DNA of 64,000 nt from NCBI RefSeq assembly GCF_032854445.1, contig NC_088301.1:31914402-31978401 (forward strand), written 5' to 3'. The position numbers and the translations under genes are program-made. Below, in pieces: positions 27,610 to 36,033 of the stretch (position 1 is its first letter; each line of letters opens with the position of its first letter). The stretch comes from Liolophura sinensis (Eukaryota; Mollusca; Polyplacophora; Chitonida; Chitonidae). Under the pieces are notes generated by a model. That model searched no databases, had not been told where the DNA came from, and was given only the letters and a program-made list of their open reading frames with translations.

Positions 27610-29750
27610 GTATCTTTATATCTACATCTCTTTTCCTTTGTACAACACACTGATTAGTATTTTACAAATCATATTTCAGAGACAGACATTATCAGATGAA
27701 ATCACCTTTGATTCCTTGAAGAAAATGCTAGGTAAGCTGTTCATATGTAATTAAGACATTAGACTACTCAAAGATAAGCTAAACCATGCTGTTGCCCAAG
27801 GGATGTATATATTCTGTTCAACCCTGTGTGCCTGGAGTGGTTTTTCTTTGTGATATTTAGTAAGTATTAATAAATGATAAGAAACATGTAAATTTAATAC
27901 AAGAATGTTGTGACATAAATGTGCATGTAGTGTTGTGGCTCTTGCAGTAAATCATAGTAAAAGTGGCTCTCTTAGCCGTTACTGGCTTCTAGCAAAAGTT
28001 ACCACAACTAGCATTGACCAGTCGTGTCAACAAGATGACAAGTTTAAATCCTGATGGCACAGGTTAGGGCCTGCCTTTAAAGTTATACAGAATCAATGCT
28101 AATTGGCTGACATTTATCATACCCAGCTTAGGGTATTCAGCTTAGGCTGGACAAAAATCTATGCTCACTCACAGTCAGTCAGAAACGATTCTGTACCCCT
28201 TTAGTTTAAATCATTGTCTGGTGCATGTAACTGCCTGGTATCCCAGTGGAAAATTCCTGAGTACAGCATTGCAAACAGTCAAATGAATAAATAAATAAAT
28301 CTGGTGTGATGTGTGATGGTGGGAGGAAGTCAGGTCTCTGATGGGATTGTTCCATCTTCCAGCGGAGGACTCGCATGATCACAAGGAGGAGGCTCGCAAG
28401 AGGATGGAGATTCTAAATGTGTTCAAGAAGGCTCCGTTTGAAGAGATTGTGGCACGTTCAGAGGCTAAGGTAGGCAGGACTTTGTATAACCATCTTAATG
28501 GCTCAATCAAGAGTCGAGGCATGCCAGTCACATTAAAATTGGCAGTCTTGGTATATGTGTGGCTTAACAGTTTTCCAATATTTTGTGTATGCTTTCCTGT
28601 CGACTTGTTGTGGGAAGTTCTGTCAGCCATGTGGATGGTCATGGCTTCCCCCTAGGCTCTGCCTGGTTTCCTTCCACCATAATTCTGGCTGCAGTCGTAT
28701 AAGTGAAATATTCGTGAGCATGGCATAAAACCTCAGCCAAATAAACATATAAATAATATAATAAATAGGACACATGAGGTGTGGTTTCAAACCCCGCCTT
28801 GGCAAGACTATTTATTGATTCCCTGCTCTTGCTGTTTGTGGGGCCTCGGTGCCAATAAGTGGTTGAAGACTCTCTTGTGGCTTTGTGCACAGAGTAGTGT
28901 TCAATGAAGACCAGCTGTCTTGAGCACTTTTCTCCACCCTTAAAAAATCCACGTTAACTGACTGTTACTGGCATGACCAAATGTCTACTGAAATAGGATA
29001 TCCTAGCTCTCTCCAGTTGGGTCACACACATACATAAGACATAAAGTTGCCAGTTTTCTGGACCTTGTGTTCAACTTAGAGAAATACATGTAGGCCAAGT
29101 AAATTTATTAGTTAAATAAGATTTTAGTTAAATAAGAATCAAAACTGATAATAAGTTGATAATGACATGCATGTAAAGGGCCATTCAAAGTTTTTAGTTA
29201 TTTGTGACAGTTCAGATTGATACTTTCAAATATTTAAAGTGTGTCAGGTGTCTGTATCAAAAGGGTACATATTCCAATTTTGCTGTCCATAATCATTAGT
29301 TATGTTGCACCTGTATATATCTATGCTTTGTGAGTTCTGTAAGGTTTGTCTGAAGTATAAATCAAAGAGTTATTGGGCTACACCTCATCTCTCTGTCCAT
29401 CAAAACTCGGTTATGCAGCCTTTTTTTTTCATAATGTGTCAACATATTGCACTCATTTGTGTATTTTCAACAAAATTGTGGTCTTTTTGTCCTCTTTTTC
29501 ACAATGGTTGGTTATTCTGAATTGAATTCTGATACATGGCTTCAACGAGACGAGTCACTGTGTAAATCACTATTTTGTAACCGTTTGTTATTTGTTTCAT
29601 TTTCAGTCCAATTTGTTCCACAACAAGCTCAACGAAATCCTGGATAACATTTCGACAGGCACGGATTCTCCAGATTCTGGTATTCGTGTGAACGGCAGAG
29701 ATCCAGTGCCAGTGTTTCAGATGCAGTTCCCAGACCTGTTTGTGTATTGA
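4549..29750 (+). CDS. EFR3: EFR3 homologue (protein EFR3 / rolling blackout family), last 17 coding exons; 5' end outside window
   Basis: EFR3 proteins are palmitoylated plasma-membrane scaffolds that recruit the PI4KIIIalpha-TTC7-FAM126 complex to make PI4P. Exons: 4549-4686, 7522-7653, 8836-8914, 9764-9899, 13996-14118, 14490-14586, 14941-14992, 15774-15946, 16284-16359, 17170-17331, 18418-18546, 19594-19670, 20405-20541, 21652-21743, 27680-27731, 28363-28469, 29607-29750. All have AG/GT borders and compatible phases, giving 634 residues plus stop. Recognised family blocks in order: GLQGVVRKTVSDD and MDKIVPSLL (exon 1 here), LWVPNNFAVKIFTIIMFS, GPSVLEVFNTLLRHLRISV, NLPDYQKIEIMMFVM, IDRHNNTAKL, HAMVAAYLNLISQ, EITFDSLKKML, KKAPFEEIVARSEAK and C-terminal PDLFVY. 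The first base, 4549, finishes a codon begun in an unseen exon. Vertebrate EFR3 is about 820 residues, so roughly 150-190 N-terminal residues, including the palmitoylated cysteines, lie upstream. The introns are loaded with tandem repeats and transposons. Exon joins are inferred from phase and homology, not transcripts. Confidence 0.93.
6167..7309 (+). mobile_element. Tc1-type DNA transposon, internally deleted, flanked by TA
   Basis: Perfect 28-bp terminal inverted repeats lie at 6167-6194 and 7282-7309; each outer end reads CAGTCCTGGAAAAAAG going inward. TA dinucleotides at 6165-6166 and 7310-7311 form the target duplication expected for Tc1/mariner elements. The 1143-bp element holds the catalytic half of a transposase but no recognisable DNA-binding half. 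It has a frameshift, so it cannot encode its own mobility. Confidence 0.93.
6333..6978 (+). pseudogene. Tc1-like DD34E transposase remnant (5'-deleted, frameshifted)
   Basis: The open stretch begins after a stop at 6330-6332 and reads into WARERLNW, then IFSDESRF (first catalytic Asp) and YQDDNATPHR (second Asp). An extra T in the run near 6716-6720 shifts frame. The following frame carries SPDMNPIENLW (catalytic Glu) and ends at TAA 6976-6978. Allowing for the shift, 34 residues separate the second Asp from the Glu, the Tc1 signature. The N-terminal helix-turn-helix region, normally over 100 residues, is absent: only about 140 bp separate the 5' inverted repeat from the remnant. Confidence 0.92.
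7765..7822 (+). repeat. SINE 3' tail fragment
   Basis: AGTACGGCGTAAAACACC followed by AATCAAATAAATAAATAAAT is the 3' end of the first SINE family without head or body. Confidence 0.8.
9095..9221 (+). repeat. Half copy of a foldback element
   Basis: CACCATAAGGCGACATCATG through GAAAGTGGGCCC matches the right half of the palindromic element at 50015-50157 (CCATAAGGCGACGTCG ... GTGAAAGTGGCTCC). Confidence 0.6.
9398..9597 (+). mobile_element. tRNA-derived SINE, shortened copy in EFR3 intron
   Basis: Head-like GGCCTGGTGGTTAGCTTG, GAAGCCTCTAACCATGACC, a shortened body with CTGTGGATG, CACACCATAATGCTGG and AAGTGAAATATTCTTGAG, and the tail ACTCCAATCAGATAAATAAA. Part of the middle has been lost. Confidence 0.75.
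9764..9899 (+). CDS. EFR3: EFR3 coding exon whose 3' end seeds the 85-bp array
   Basis: The exon reads in phase 0 from the AG at 9762-9763 and ends one base into a glycine codon before GTGAGT at 9900. It encodes a helical-repeat stretch ending in LYETVLIAAGGSV, continued by GPSVLEVFN in the exon at 13996. Its last 64 bases (9836-9899) plus 21 intron bases form unit 1 of the 85-bp tandem array. The exonic unit carries a C at 9847 (AGATCAGC) where the downstream units have T. Reading through the donor gives an in-frame TAG within four codons (GGT GAG TAT TAG), so only the first donor preserves the protein. Confidence 0.9.
9836..13490 (+). repeat. 85-bp tandem array, exactly 43 copies, made of exon 3' end + splice donor
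   Basis: The unit starts ATCAAGATCAG and contains the end of the EFR3 exon, the donor GTGAGTATTAG and a short linker ending CTCCTGT or CTCCAGT. Starts step by 85 (9836, 9921, 10006 and so on to 13406) and the array stops at 13490, where ATCCATCTC replaces the next ATCAAGATC. Copies differ at a handful of sites: GAG/GAA ACA, GATA/GACA, GCT/GAT, TCA/TCG and the linker. Each copy keeps a donor-like GTGAGT. The array fills most of a 4.1-kb intron. Confidence 0.97.
14345..14412 (+). repeat. SINE 3' fragment in EFR3 intron
   Basis: GGTTTCCTCCCACCATTG, then GATATTCTGGAATAATACG and CCAATCAAGTAAATAAATG represent the last quarter of the first SINE family. Confidence 0.7.
15030..15705 (+). repeat. Degenerate short tandem repeat in EFR3 intron
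   Basis: Imperfect units of roughly 18-27 bp built on CTGTGTATCCTCACTA and CATGTGTG fill the stretch. The regular sequence leaves long open frames on both strands (up to 176 codons) that are repeat artefacts, not genes. Confidence 0.85.
16732..16953 (+). repeat. 33-bp tandem repeat, about 7 copies
   Basis: The unit TGTAATTCATAAGTATTAGC plus CAGCTCAGAGGAC repeats with small changes (AATAGCCAGCTTA, ATTGGCCAGCTCA, TGCTAGCCAGCTC). It is intronic in EFR3. Confidence 0.9.
17511..17633. repeat. Inverted repeat, about 40-bp arms, in EFR3 intron
   Basis: The left arm, about 17511-17553 (CGTTGCCATTCCTTGTGCAA ... TTGGGCCTGAT), pairs with the right arm, about 17591-17633 (ATCAGGCCCAGTTGGAAGCT ... GGGGATGGCAGCG). 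A few mismatches and a loop of about 37 bp remain. The transcript of either strand could form a long hairpin. It may be a small foldback element. Confidence 0.75.
18608..18775 (-). mobile_element. SINE, 5'-truncated, inverted
   Basis: TTTATTTATTTATTTGATTG, ACAAGAATATTTCACTTATA, GCGGCCAGCATTATGG and CACGACCATCTGCAGG are the minus-strand tail and body. The copy ends at GGAGAGGAAGCC without a tRNA head. It begins 62 bp after the exon ending at 18546. Confidence 0.8.
19738..20072 (+). mobile_element. Two SINE copies head to tail (first partial)
   Basis: A 3' fragment (CGGTTTCCTCCCACCATC ... GTAAGTGAAATACTTTTAG, about 19743-19800) is followed by a longer copy. The longer copy runs from the lost head through GGGAGCCTCTCACGAATGTG, GCCAGTAACCTGTGGATGG and CAATCAGATAAATAAATAAA to about 20072. 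Confidence 0.75.
20651..20865 (+). repeat. 26-bp tandem repeat, about 8 copies
   Basis: The unit AAAATAAGGCAAATAGCTGC plus AGTATG repeats between EFR3 exons 20405-20541 and 21652-21743. One unit is shortened near 20751-20765. Confidence 0.9.
23331..26590 (+). repeat. 44-bp satellite, about 74 copies
   Basis: The unit CTCCTAACTAAATTACCCGT then ACATAACAACTATAATACTG and TCTG repeats at 44-bp steps. Two main variants alternate: ACCATAAAAC versus ACTATAATAC, combined with CCTGTATCTA versus CCCGTACATA. Diverged units continue to about 26860. There is no coding potential, and it lies wholly within an EFR3 intron. Confidence 0.96.
27395..27555 (+). mobile_element. SINE, 5'-truncated, + orientation
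   Basis: TATGTGGGAAAGATCTG, GGTTTCCCCTGCGCTCTGCC, TTTCCTCCCACCCGAATG, GAGATATTCTTGAATATGGC and an AAATAAATAAG tail are family body and tail without the tRNA head. A TA microsatellite follows. Confidence 0.75.
27557..27604. repeat. TA dinucleotide microsatellite
   Basis: Nearly pure (TA)n with one G interruption follows a SINE tail and precedes the EFR3 exon at 27680 by about 75 bp. Confidence 0.95.
28245..28303 (+). repeat. SINE tail fragment
   Basis: TTCCTGAGTACAGCATTGC, then GTCAAATGAATAAATAAATA, is a diverged 3' end of the first SINE family, 60 bp before the EFR3 exon at 28363. Confidence 0.6.
28620..28768 (+). mobile_element. SINE 3' half in EFR3 intron
   Basis: GTGGATGGTCATGGCTTCCC, CTGCCTGGTTTCCTTCCACC, GTCGTATAAGTGAAATATTC and GGCATAAAACCTCAGCC with an A/T-rich tail match the body and 3' end of the first family. 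Confidence 0.8.
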
Positions 29751-30000
29751 CACCACAGACAGAATTCACAACTTTTGTCTGATACAGCCACGTGTTTGTC
29801 TTAGGTATGATGGGGAGGCAGCGTATTTTTGAATCCTGTTAGGTGGCGCTAGTGTGAAGTAGGACCTCGAGTCATTGTTACGTCAAAAATGGTTGGTAGC
29901 GTAACATGTACACAGTTTCGATGTATCAGTTTCTATTATGACGTTGTACTGTCTTTAGCATGATGTCACAAAATGAGCTGGGAGACGAACATTTGACGTC

Positions 30001-30006
30001 AATAAA
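30001..30006 (+). terminator. Candidate poly(A) signal of EFR3
   Basis: AATAAA lies 251 bp after the EFR3 stop codon (29748-29750). It is the first canonical hexamer I found downstream, giving a short 3' UTR. Later hexamers could be used instead. Confidence 0.45.
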
Positions 30007-31911
30007 ATTGGCGTCAATTGAAGGATGTGCATACGCACACACTCTTGCAAAGGTGCGCAGACTCCTTCCTTTAATATAGATAGCTATAGGAAAGATGACT
30101 TTTTATAACCACAACATCATTCTGGTTATGGCAAGATAAAGTCTGTAACCAAAGCCTTCTTCTATTTAAGTTATAACGTTAAACGCTGGAGCCTTATTCT
30201 GGCTATATTGAGTTAAGTTTAGTTACTGAAGCCTTATTTTGGATAGGTTGAGAGTTAAACTTTAGAGCTTTAATTTTGTTAGGATGTGATAGTCTGGTGT
30301 ATATTTATAAAGGTTGTTGGAGAGATTTTTTTACTGTATAGAGCATGTAAATATACTTACAGAATATGTTACTTATATGTGAATGATAGAACTGGTAGAT
30401 TGTAGATAAAGATGCCAGTGTCATCTAGTCGTTTCTTACCTGAGCTCTCTAGTCACAATGGGGTGATGAACATTATATTGGTTTTACAACTCTGGCCAAA
30501 CTATGGCCAAAACAATCAATGGTATTCATTCTGAGCTGTTTGTAGCCAGGTTTTATAAATGTATTCGTCCATCAGCTAATTTTTTGACATTGTATATGTT
30601 AATGTGTCAGTCATTCAGTTGACAAAGTCCTTAGTGCAAGATGACATAAAACCCTGCACATTCAGTACTGCAGTTTTTTTAAATTTGTCCTTGTTTCATA
30701 ATGAAAATATGTCGGATTTTAATTATTTTAGCACCTGCACAGTACAAAGTAAGTTTCTTTGGTATACTATTATGACTATCAAATGCTGCGAGTTGTGTCA
30801 AAGACAGGGTATATCCTAGCTTGTCTGGCAGCTCCATTAGCTGTGACTATCAATTTTTTACCTCCTACATGTAAGTTTCAACATGGACCACTCATTTTAA
30901 CAAGGAGCCTGAGTGCAAGACCACAGGAATTTTTTTCATTTGTTTATACTTGCAGCATGCATTGAGGCATCCTGGTTTTATAAGACTCAGCATGTATTTG
31001 TACATCTGAATTGGGTCAGTACCTTACCTGTATTGTTCTTCAGTACTATGAATTCAACAGACCCGCCCTAATTAGTACTTTAAAAAAGTTTGTGCCAGAA
31101 GAAAGCATCCATTAACTTGTACACTTTGAAGGGTTTCTTATAGCCGTCTCTGGAGTTTTATTGCATATGGAGTTATATGTAAATAGTTTTATATTTTTGC
31201 CCTACCCTATTTCCTCTAAAATTTGGAACACCTGATCTGTTCATTTTCGCCATTATATATGTAATTCCAGCAGGAATATTGAGTTTCTTTTTTTTCTCAA
31301 ATGGTTAAACCATCTAATGAACAACATACTCATATCTTTACGTTTCCAAATGGCTGGTAAAAAATCATGTAATATTCTACTTTCAACACTACTAATATCT
31401 GTCACAAATTTTAGAAGAATTAGGGTAAGTATGATATGAAATGGATTGTTAACATGTAACAAGGTTACCTGTTTAGCTTGCTTACATCTGCAGGAGTTGT
31501 TCAGGTGTTGTACTTTAGTGATGAATTGTTCATAATGCCTGAAAGAGGTAAACCTTGTTCACTTGTATGTGAATATTTTTGTTTACACAAGAGGTACATT
31601 TATGTATTCATTTATGTTCATGTCATGAAACAGAAACAAAATGTACATGTACTTCAATGTGTGCACCGATGGTCGAATGAGGAACTCTTCATTTAGCCAC
31701 TGATATGCTTTCCATTTTATATGTGTGTAGAATGTATAAACGACCACCTTAATGTTAATAGAATTTTAATGATATGAAGGAAACTTTTTGTCTGTAAATT
31801 GTAAATACATTATATGTAGTTTGCACCAGAGTATGTCTATTAAGACTCGCTTAACTTGTGTATGACTATACAAAGAAGTCAAGAGTCTTCTCCCCACCAA
31901 GCTGTAATGTA

Positions 31912-31990
31912 TGTGGCTTGTCTATACCTCTATAATGGCTTGTCTGTACATCTTCAATGGCTTGTCTGTACCGCTATAATGGCTTGGTTT
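31912..31990 (+). repeat. Short tandem repeat of about 25 bp, 3-4 copies
   Basis: TGGCTTGTCTGTACCTCTAT-type units recur (ATGGCTTGTCTGTACATC, ATGGCTTGTCTGTACCGC, ATGGCTTGG). Confidence 0.8.
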
Positions 31991-32194
31991 GTGCTGACTC
32001 TTGCAGTTAGATTTAAATATCTTGATAGATAAATTATATAATGGGTAATAATTATTCCATGTAAGAACTGAATTATCAGGATGTGTTTTTGTTCTTGTCT
32101 TTTACAGAAGTACTCCATTATGAGATGTGGCTGAAATGAATATGTTCTTTGGCAACAACATCATTATTTTCTTTGCCAAACTTTGGAAACATAA

Positions 32195-32350
32195 GTTTAT
32201 TTATTTATTGATATGATTGGTGTTTTACCCTGTACTCAAGAATATTTCACTTATACCACAGCAGCCATCATTATGGTGGGAGGAAACCGGGCAAAGCCTG
32301 AGGAAAACCCACGACCATCCTCATGTTGCTGGCAGACCTTCCCACTTACT
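32195..32350 (-). mobile_element. SINE, 5'-truncated, inverted
   Basis: TTTATTTATTGATATGATTG, GTACTCAAGAATATTTCACT, ATTATGGTGGGAGGAAACCG and CCACGACCATCC are tail and body. The copy stops at CCTTCCCACTTACTGG, so the tRNA head is missing. Confidence 0.85.
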
Positions 32351-32828
32351 GGAAACATAAGAGCTTAAACTCTTTGCAGTATCCTTCCTTATTTATTGTC
32401 CTGTTGTTCACTTACACCTTGCTCAGTGTTGTGACCAAACCTGTTGTTCTGAGCTGTTTATGTAGCATTGATCTTAGACTAATATGTTCTAGGATATAAA
32501 ATAACTGAAAGTCCTTTTTTACTAGACTTGCCAGATGCCACTGTTTTCTTTAATATAGCAAGAACACATGTGATAAAGCATAATTCAGTAAAGCTCAATA
32601 CTGAAAGTGCAGTTTACTTCATAAGAGTTGAAGTATATTGGAGAGTTCAAATCCAGTTCTTGCCATTGTTTCTGCCTGGCTGGCTATATGGAGAAGTTTG
32701 TCAGGTCCTTCATGCCGATGTAACTGCCACATCAGCCGACCATGCTCCCAGCTTAGCTTCCACATTAACATGTATTTCTGAAAGATAAACTGGAAAGTCA
32801 AGAATGAAACTGATCTTCGATCTAGCCA

Positions 32829-33042
32829 GGGACCGATTCCACAAAGCCATTTTTGACCTATCAAATTTGAAATGAGATTTTGGAGCTTACTTTAGAGCAC
32901 TATAAATTAAGATTTTCCCCACTTTATAAATGTGATCGGAATACAAATGTGTCAAAATTTCATTTTCCAATACCAGACACTAAGCGTTGTGAGGAGGTTT
33001 GAAGATTTGACTTAAGTCACAAAAGGCTTTGTGGAATCGGTC
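32829..33042. mobile_element. Foldback (MITE-like) element, GGCCGATTCCACAAAG family
   Basis: The left end GGGACCGATTCCACAAAGCC and right end GGCTTTGTGGAATCGGTCT are near-perfect inverted repeats around an AT-rich interior of about 170 bp. The related copies at 38810-39209 carry the same ends. Confidence 0.85.
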
Positions 33043-33054
33043 TGTCTGTCTACA

Positions 33055-33560
33055 TGTCTTCGGGGGAATTGTCCATAGGGAAAATTATTTTAGAAAATTG
33101 TCCACAGGGGGAAAATATCCTAGGCGAAATTGTCTAGAAGGAAAAATAAAAGGGAAATTTTCCATGGGTGGAATTGTCCAGAAAGGAATGTGTATTGGAG
33201 GAATTGGCCATATGAGAAATTAACCTTACTAGGAATTGTCCATATTAAAGCAAAATGACCCATGGGAAATTGTCCGTAGGAGATATTGTCCAGTATTTCT
33301 GAAATCTTAGCTGGGAGGAATGAAACAGATCGTGGATCTAGTTCGGCGTGTATGTTACACTTCTATGTAGGTGTCAAGGATCCAAAACATAAATTTCTAA
33401 ACATAAATGGGGATATGTCCATTGTCCACAAGGGAAATTATCCACAGGTGAAAGTGTCCAAAAATGTTCCGGAGAAATTGCCCGTAGTAGGACCATAGGG
33501 GGCAACATCCATCGTGGGAAATGTTCATGGGGGAATTGTCCATAGGGGGAAGTGTGTAGT
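33055..33560 (+). repeat. Degenerate GGGAAATTGTCCATAG tandem repeat
   Basis: Units of about 18-27 bp with core GGGAAATTGTCCAYAGG recur, with a non-repetitive gap around 33290-33400. Divergence is high. Confidence 0.75.
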
Positions 33561-34901
33561 AGGCAACACCTTCACAAACCTTGACTTGGATGACTTTTAT
33601 TCAACCTTTCATTGGGTTTGAAGGGCTGATCCCGGTTAAGTCAACCCAAGAGATGTCCAATCCTCCAATTTCCCTTGCTTCCACTGTTCTGCATGAGAGG
33701 CCTTCATTGCTGGCTTTACGTGGTCAACATCACTCGTAAGGTTGTTTGTGTGGCCTGATGTACATGTACACGAAGTTCTTTGGCGATTTCTTACGCGTAC
33801 GTGTACACCATCCACCAATATATGGTATACACTTTGAGCTCGATCTGAGAGTGAAAATCTAGGCGTCACTAGTTCCTGACTTCATGCATGGAGATCTACT
33901 CGGCAGAAGTTCAATTTGTGGTTTACTCCGGGCACTCCGATTTCCACCACCCATTATTCTGGCCGTCACCCTACAAACGAAGAATTCTTCAGGAGGGAGT
34001 TAAATATCGTGCGATAACATAAATATATGGGGTGATTTTTCGTCGCCTTGTAACAAATTACCCTATACAAACAACCAACAAAAATAGTGCGATTCAAAAT
34101 TTCAACCCTTTAAAGCATTTGCTCTCAAAAGGTTTGAAACATTTTCCTACAATTACATTTACCCTAAATATTTTAAGCTTTAGATCAGACCCCAGAAAAG
34201 TGTGTAGTTGTAATTACTATAACATTCTGAGGTTTTGTTGGATCTGTGGAGCACCATCCTCACCTAATCAAGCTGGCGATGGCCTACCTAGAGCAAGTAT
34301 CGTACTTGCTGACAGGAAGATATGAAACACAGGCTAGTTTTCAAACGCTCTTGTCGTCTTCGTCGTCTGTGGGTGATGCTTGACCAATGAGGTGGTGTTT
34401 TCGAGTCCAGCTTTCGCTGGTGTGTCTATACATTAATAGCTTTGTATTGCCTTACCGGTGTTTTGAGATGAGCGCTGTTTTCCATTGGATTCTACCAAGA
34501 TCCCTCGACCGGTATTTCTGGTCGCCGTCAAGTATTAAATGAGATATTCTTGACAAGGGCGTTAAAAATTGAACAATACATAAAAGAATCCTTTAAATGT
34601 TGCTTCGTCAATAGGCGGTCGGATATGGAGATAGACGCTACATGGGGCTCTTCTGAAACCTATGCTCATGTAAGTAATTTACGTTAGACAGAATAATTCA
34701 TTATCAGTATTGAGTTGCCAAATCATATAACATTGATTACCTCCAGATAAATTACTAAATAAATAATGACAGAGGTGCCCGGTGACATAGATTACCTGTG
34801 CATCTCCTGCAGAGCTCTGTAAAACAAGATAAAGTTGTACCCAATGCATTTTTTAAAAATAGGAATGTACAGCGTCACTTATATTTATTTATTTATTTAT
34901 A

Positions 34902-35169
34902 GGGGCCTCCGTGGCTCAGTCGGTTAGCGCGCTAGCGCAGCGTAATGACCCCGAAGCCTCTCACCATTGCGGTCGTTGTGAGTTCAAGTCCAGCTCATGC
35001 TGGCTTCCTCTCCGGCCGTAAGTGGGAAGGTCTGTCAGGAGCCTGCGGATGGTCGTGGGTTTCCCCCGGGCTGTGCCCGGTTTCCTCCCGCCATAATGCT
35101 GGGCGCCGTCGTACAAGTGAAATATTCTTGAGTACGGCGTAAAACACCAATCAAGTAAATAAATAAATA
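34902..35169 (+). mobile_element. tRNA-derived SINE, full length
   Basis: The head GGGGCCTCCGTGGCTCAGTC (A box TGGCTCAGTCGG) is followed by a B-box-like GAGTTCAAGTCCAGC. The body runs GGCTTCCTCTCCGGCCG, GCGGATGGTCGTGGGTTTCC, CCATAATGCTGGGCGCC and TGAAATATTCTTGAGTACGG, with an (AAAT)n tail. It closely matches the 57976 copy. Flanks are TTTA-rich, so the duplication is unclear. Confidence 0.93.
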
Positions 35170-35914
35170 TACTTATTTATATCTTTACACTGGTGTTTAA
35201 AACGCCGTATTCAGGAAGTTTCCGCTTATAAGAAGGCGATCAACTTGGCTTATGGGTGGAGGAAAGTGACGTACCCTAATTAAAAGAAATCAATATGAAT
35301 GAAAAACCTCCTGACTGAAATGGACGTGAGAAAGAGCGAGAACTGGATTGGATCTCTAAACCCAAGGCTCTCTTGTAAGGTGGCATCCACTTGGGATTAC
35401 TAGTTTTCGTTTTAATGCCATTCATGGCTCTCTTCCAAGGATTGGTGACATAGAGGAAAACTGTTTTCGCAAAAATGCATGACGGTACGCAATTGTATTC
35501 TCAATTATATTGGGATTTGATCACGTGAGCAATATGTGTGCAGCGAATAGGCCTACTGTTTTGTCTGTCGTGTATTTTACGACAGTGTGCAGGCTATATA
35601 TCCTTTATACCACATTCCAAGCCCATAGTAACTACTACGTGTCGGTATATATTTTATTGCCCAGCCCATTTAACCGTTACTGATTCCGGTTGAACTAGAT
35701 AGCGGTAAGCTCTACACAATAGCTATGGACAGTCAGCTGGCATGTCCACAAACCCAGGAAAGTGTAACTCCATATGTCTGGTTATAGATCACTATAGACT
35801 CGGTGCCTGTACAAAATGCATGGAGACATTCGGGTTGTTAGAACGAGACAGAGACTTATTCAATTTGTTTACTTTCGGCACATTTCAGCCGTCATTGATT
35901 CTGGGAGGACGGCA

Positions 35915-35922
35915 TATATAAA
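35915..35922 (+). promoter_or_regulatory. TATA box of the lectin/EGF receptor gene
   Basis: TATATAAA sits 112 bp upstream of the start codon at 36034, inside GGCATATATAAACG. Initiation about 30 bp downstream would give a 5' UTR of some 90 bases. The ATG context (CAGATGG) has an A at -1 rather than at -3. It is supported only by motif and position. Confidence 0.55.
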
Positions 35923-36033
35923 CGACGTTCTTCTAACATAGTCGAATCGTAGAGACGATCGCTTCCTTATTCTTCCATGGATAAAATGTCACAGTAGCTT
36001 ACATATACCCAGAGCCGACTTCCATTCACACAG

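Larger units (their letters stand above)
21744..27679 (+). other. Largest EFR3 intron (5.9 kb), satellite-filled
   Basis: It holds the 44-bp satellite 23331-26590 with decayed flanking copies to about 26860, a SINE body at 27395-27555 and a TA microsatellite at 27557-27604. An open frame at 22844-23077 is not accepted as an exon: the flanking EFR3 junctions are already in phase, and inserting it in phase 0 meets a stop. Confidence 0.7.
29751..35900. other. Intergenic DNA between EFR3 and the receptor gene
   Basis: No coding exon is recognised. It contains the likely EFR3 3' UTR, a 25-bp repeat at 31912-31990, SINE copies at 32195-32350 and 34902-35169, a foldback element at 32829-33042, and a GGGAAATTGTCC-type degenerate repeat at 33055-33560. 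A decayed repeat piece lies around 33900-34000. Open frames are short and without family signatures. Confidence 0.6.

Noticed and set aside
34902-34990. tRNA gene
   Set aside because: The A and B boxes belong to a SINE head: no proper cloverleaf or anticodon arm, and the same sequence continues into a shared body and (AAAT)n tail at several sites.
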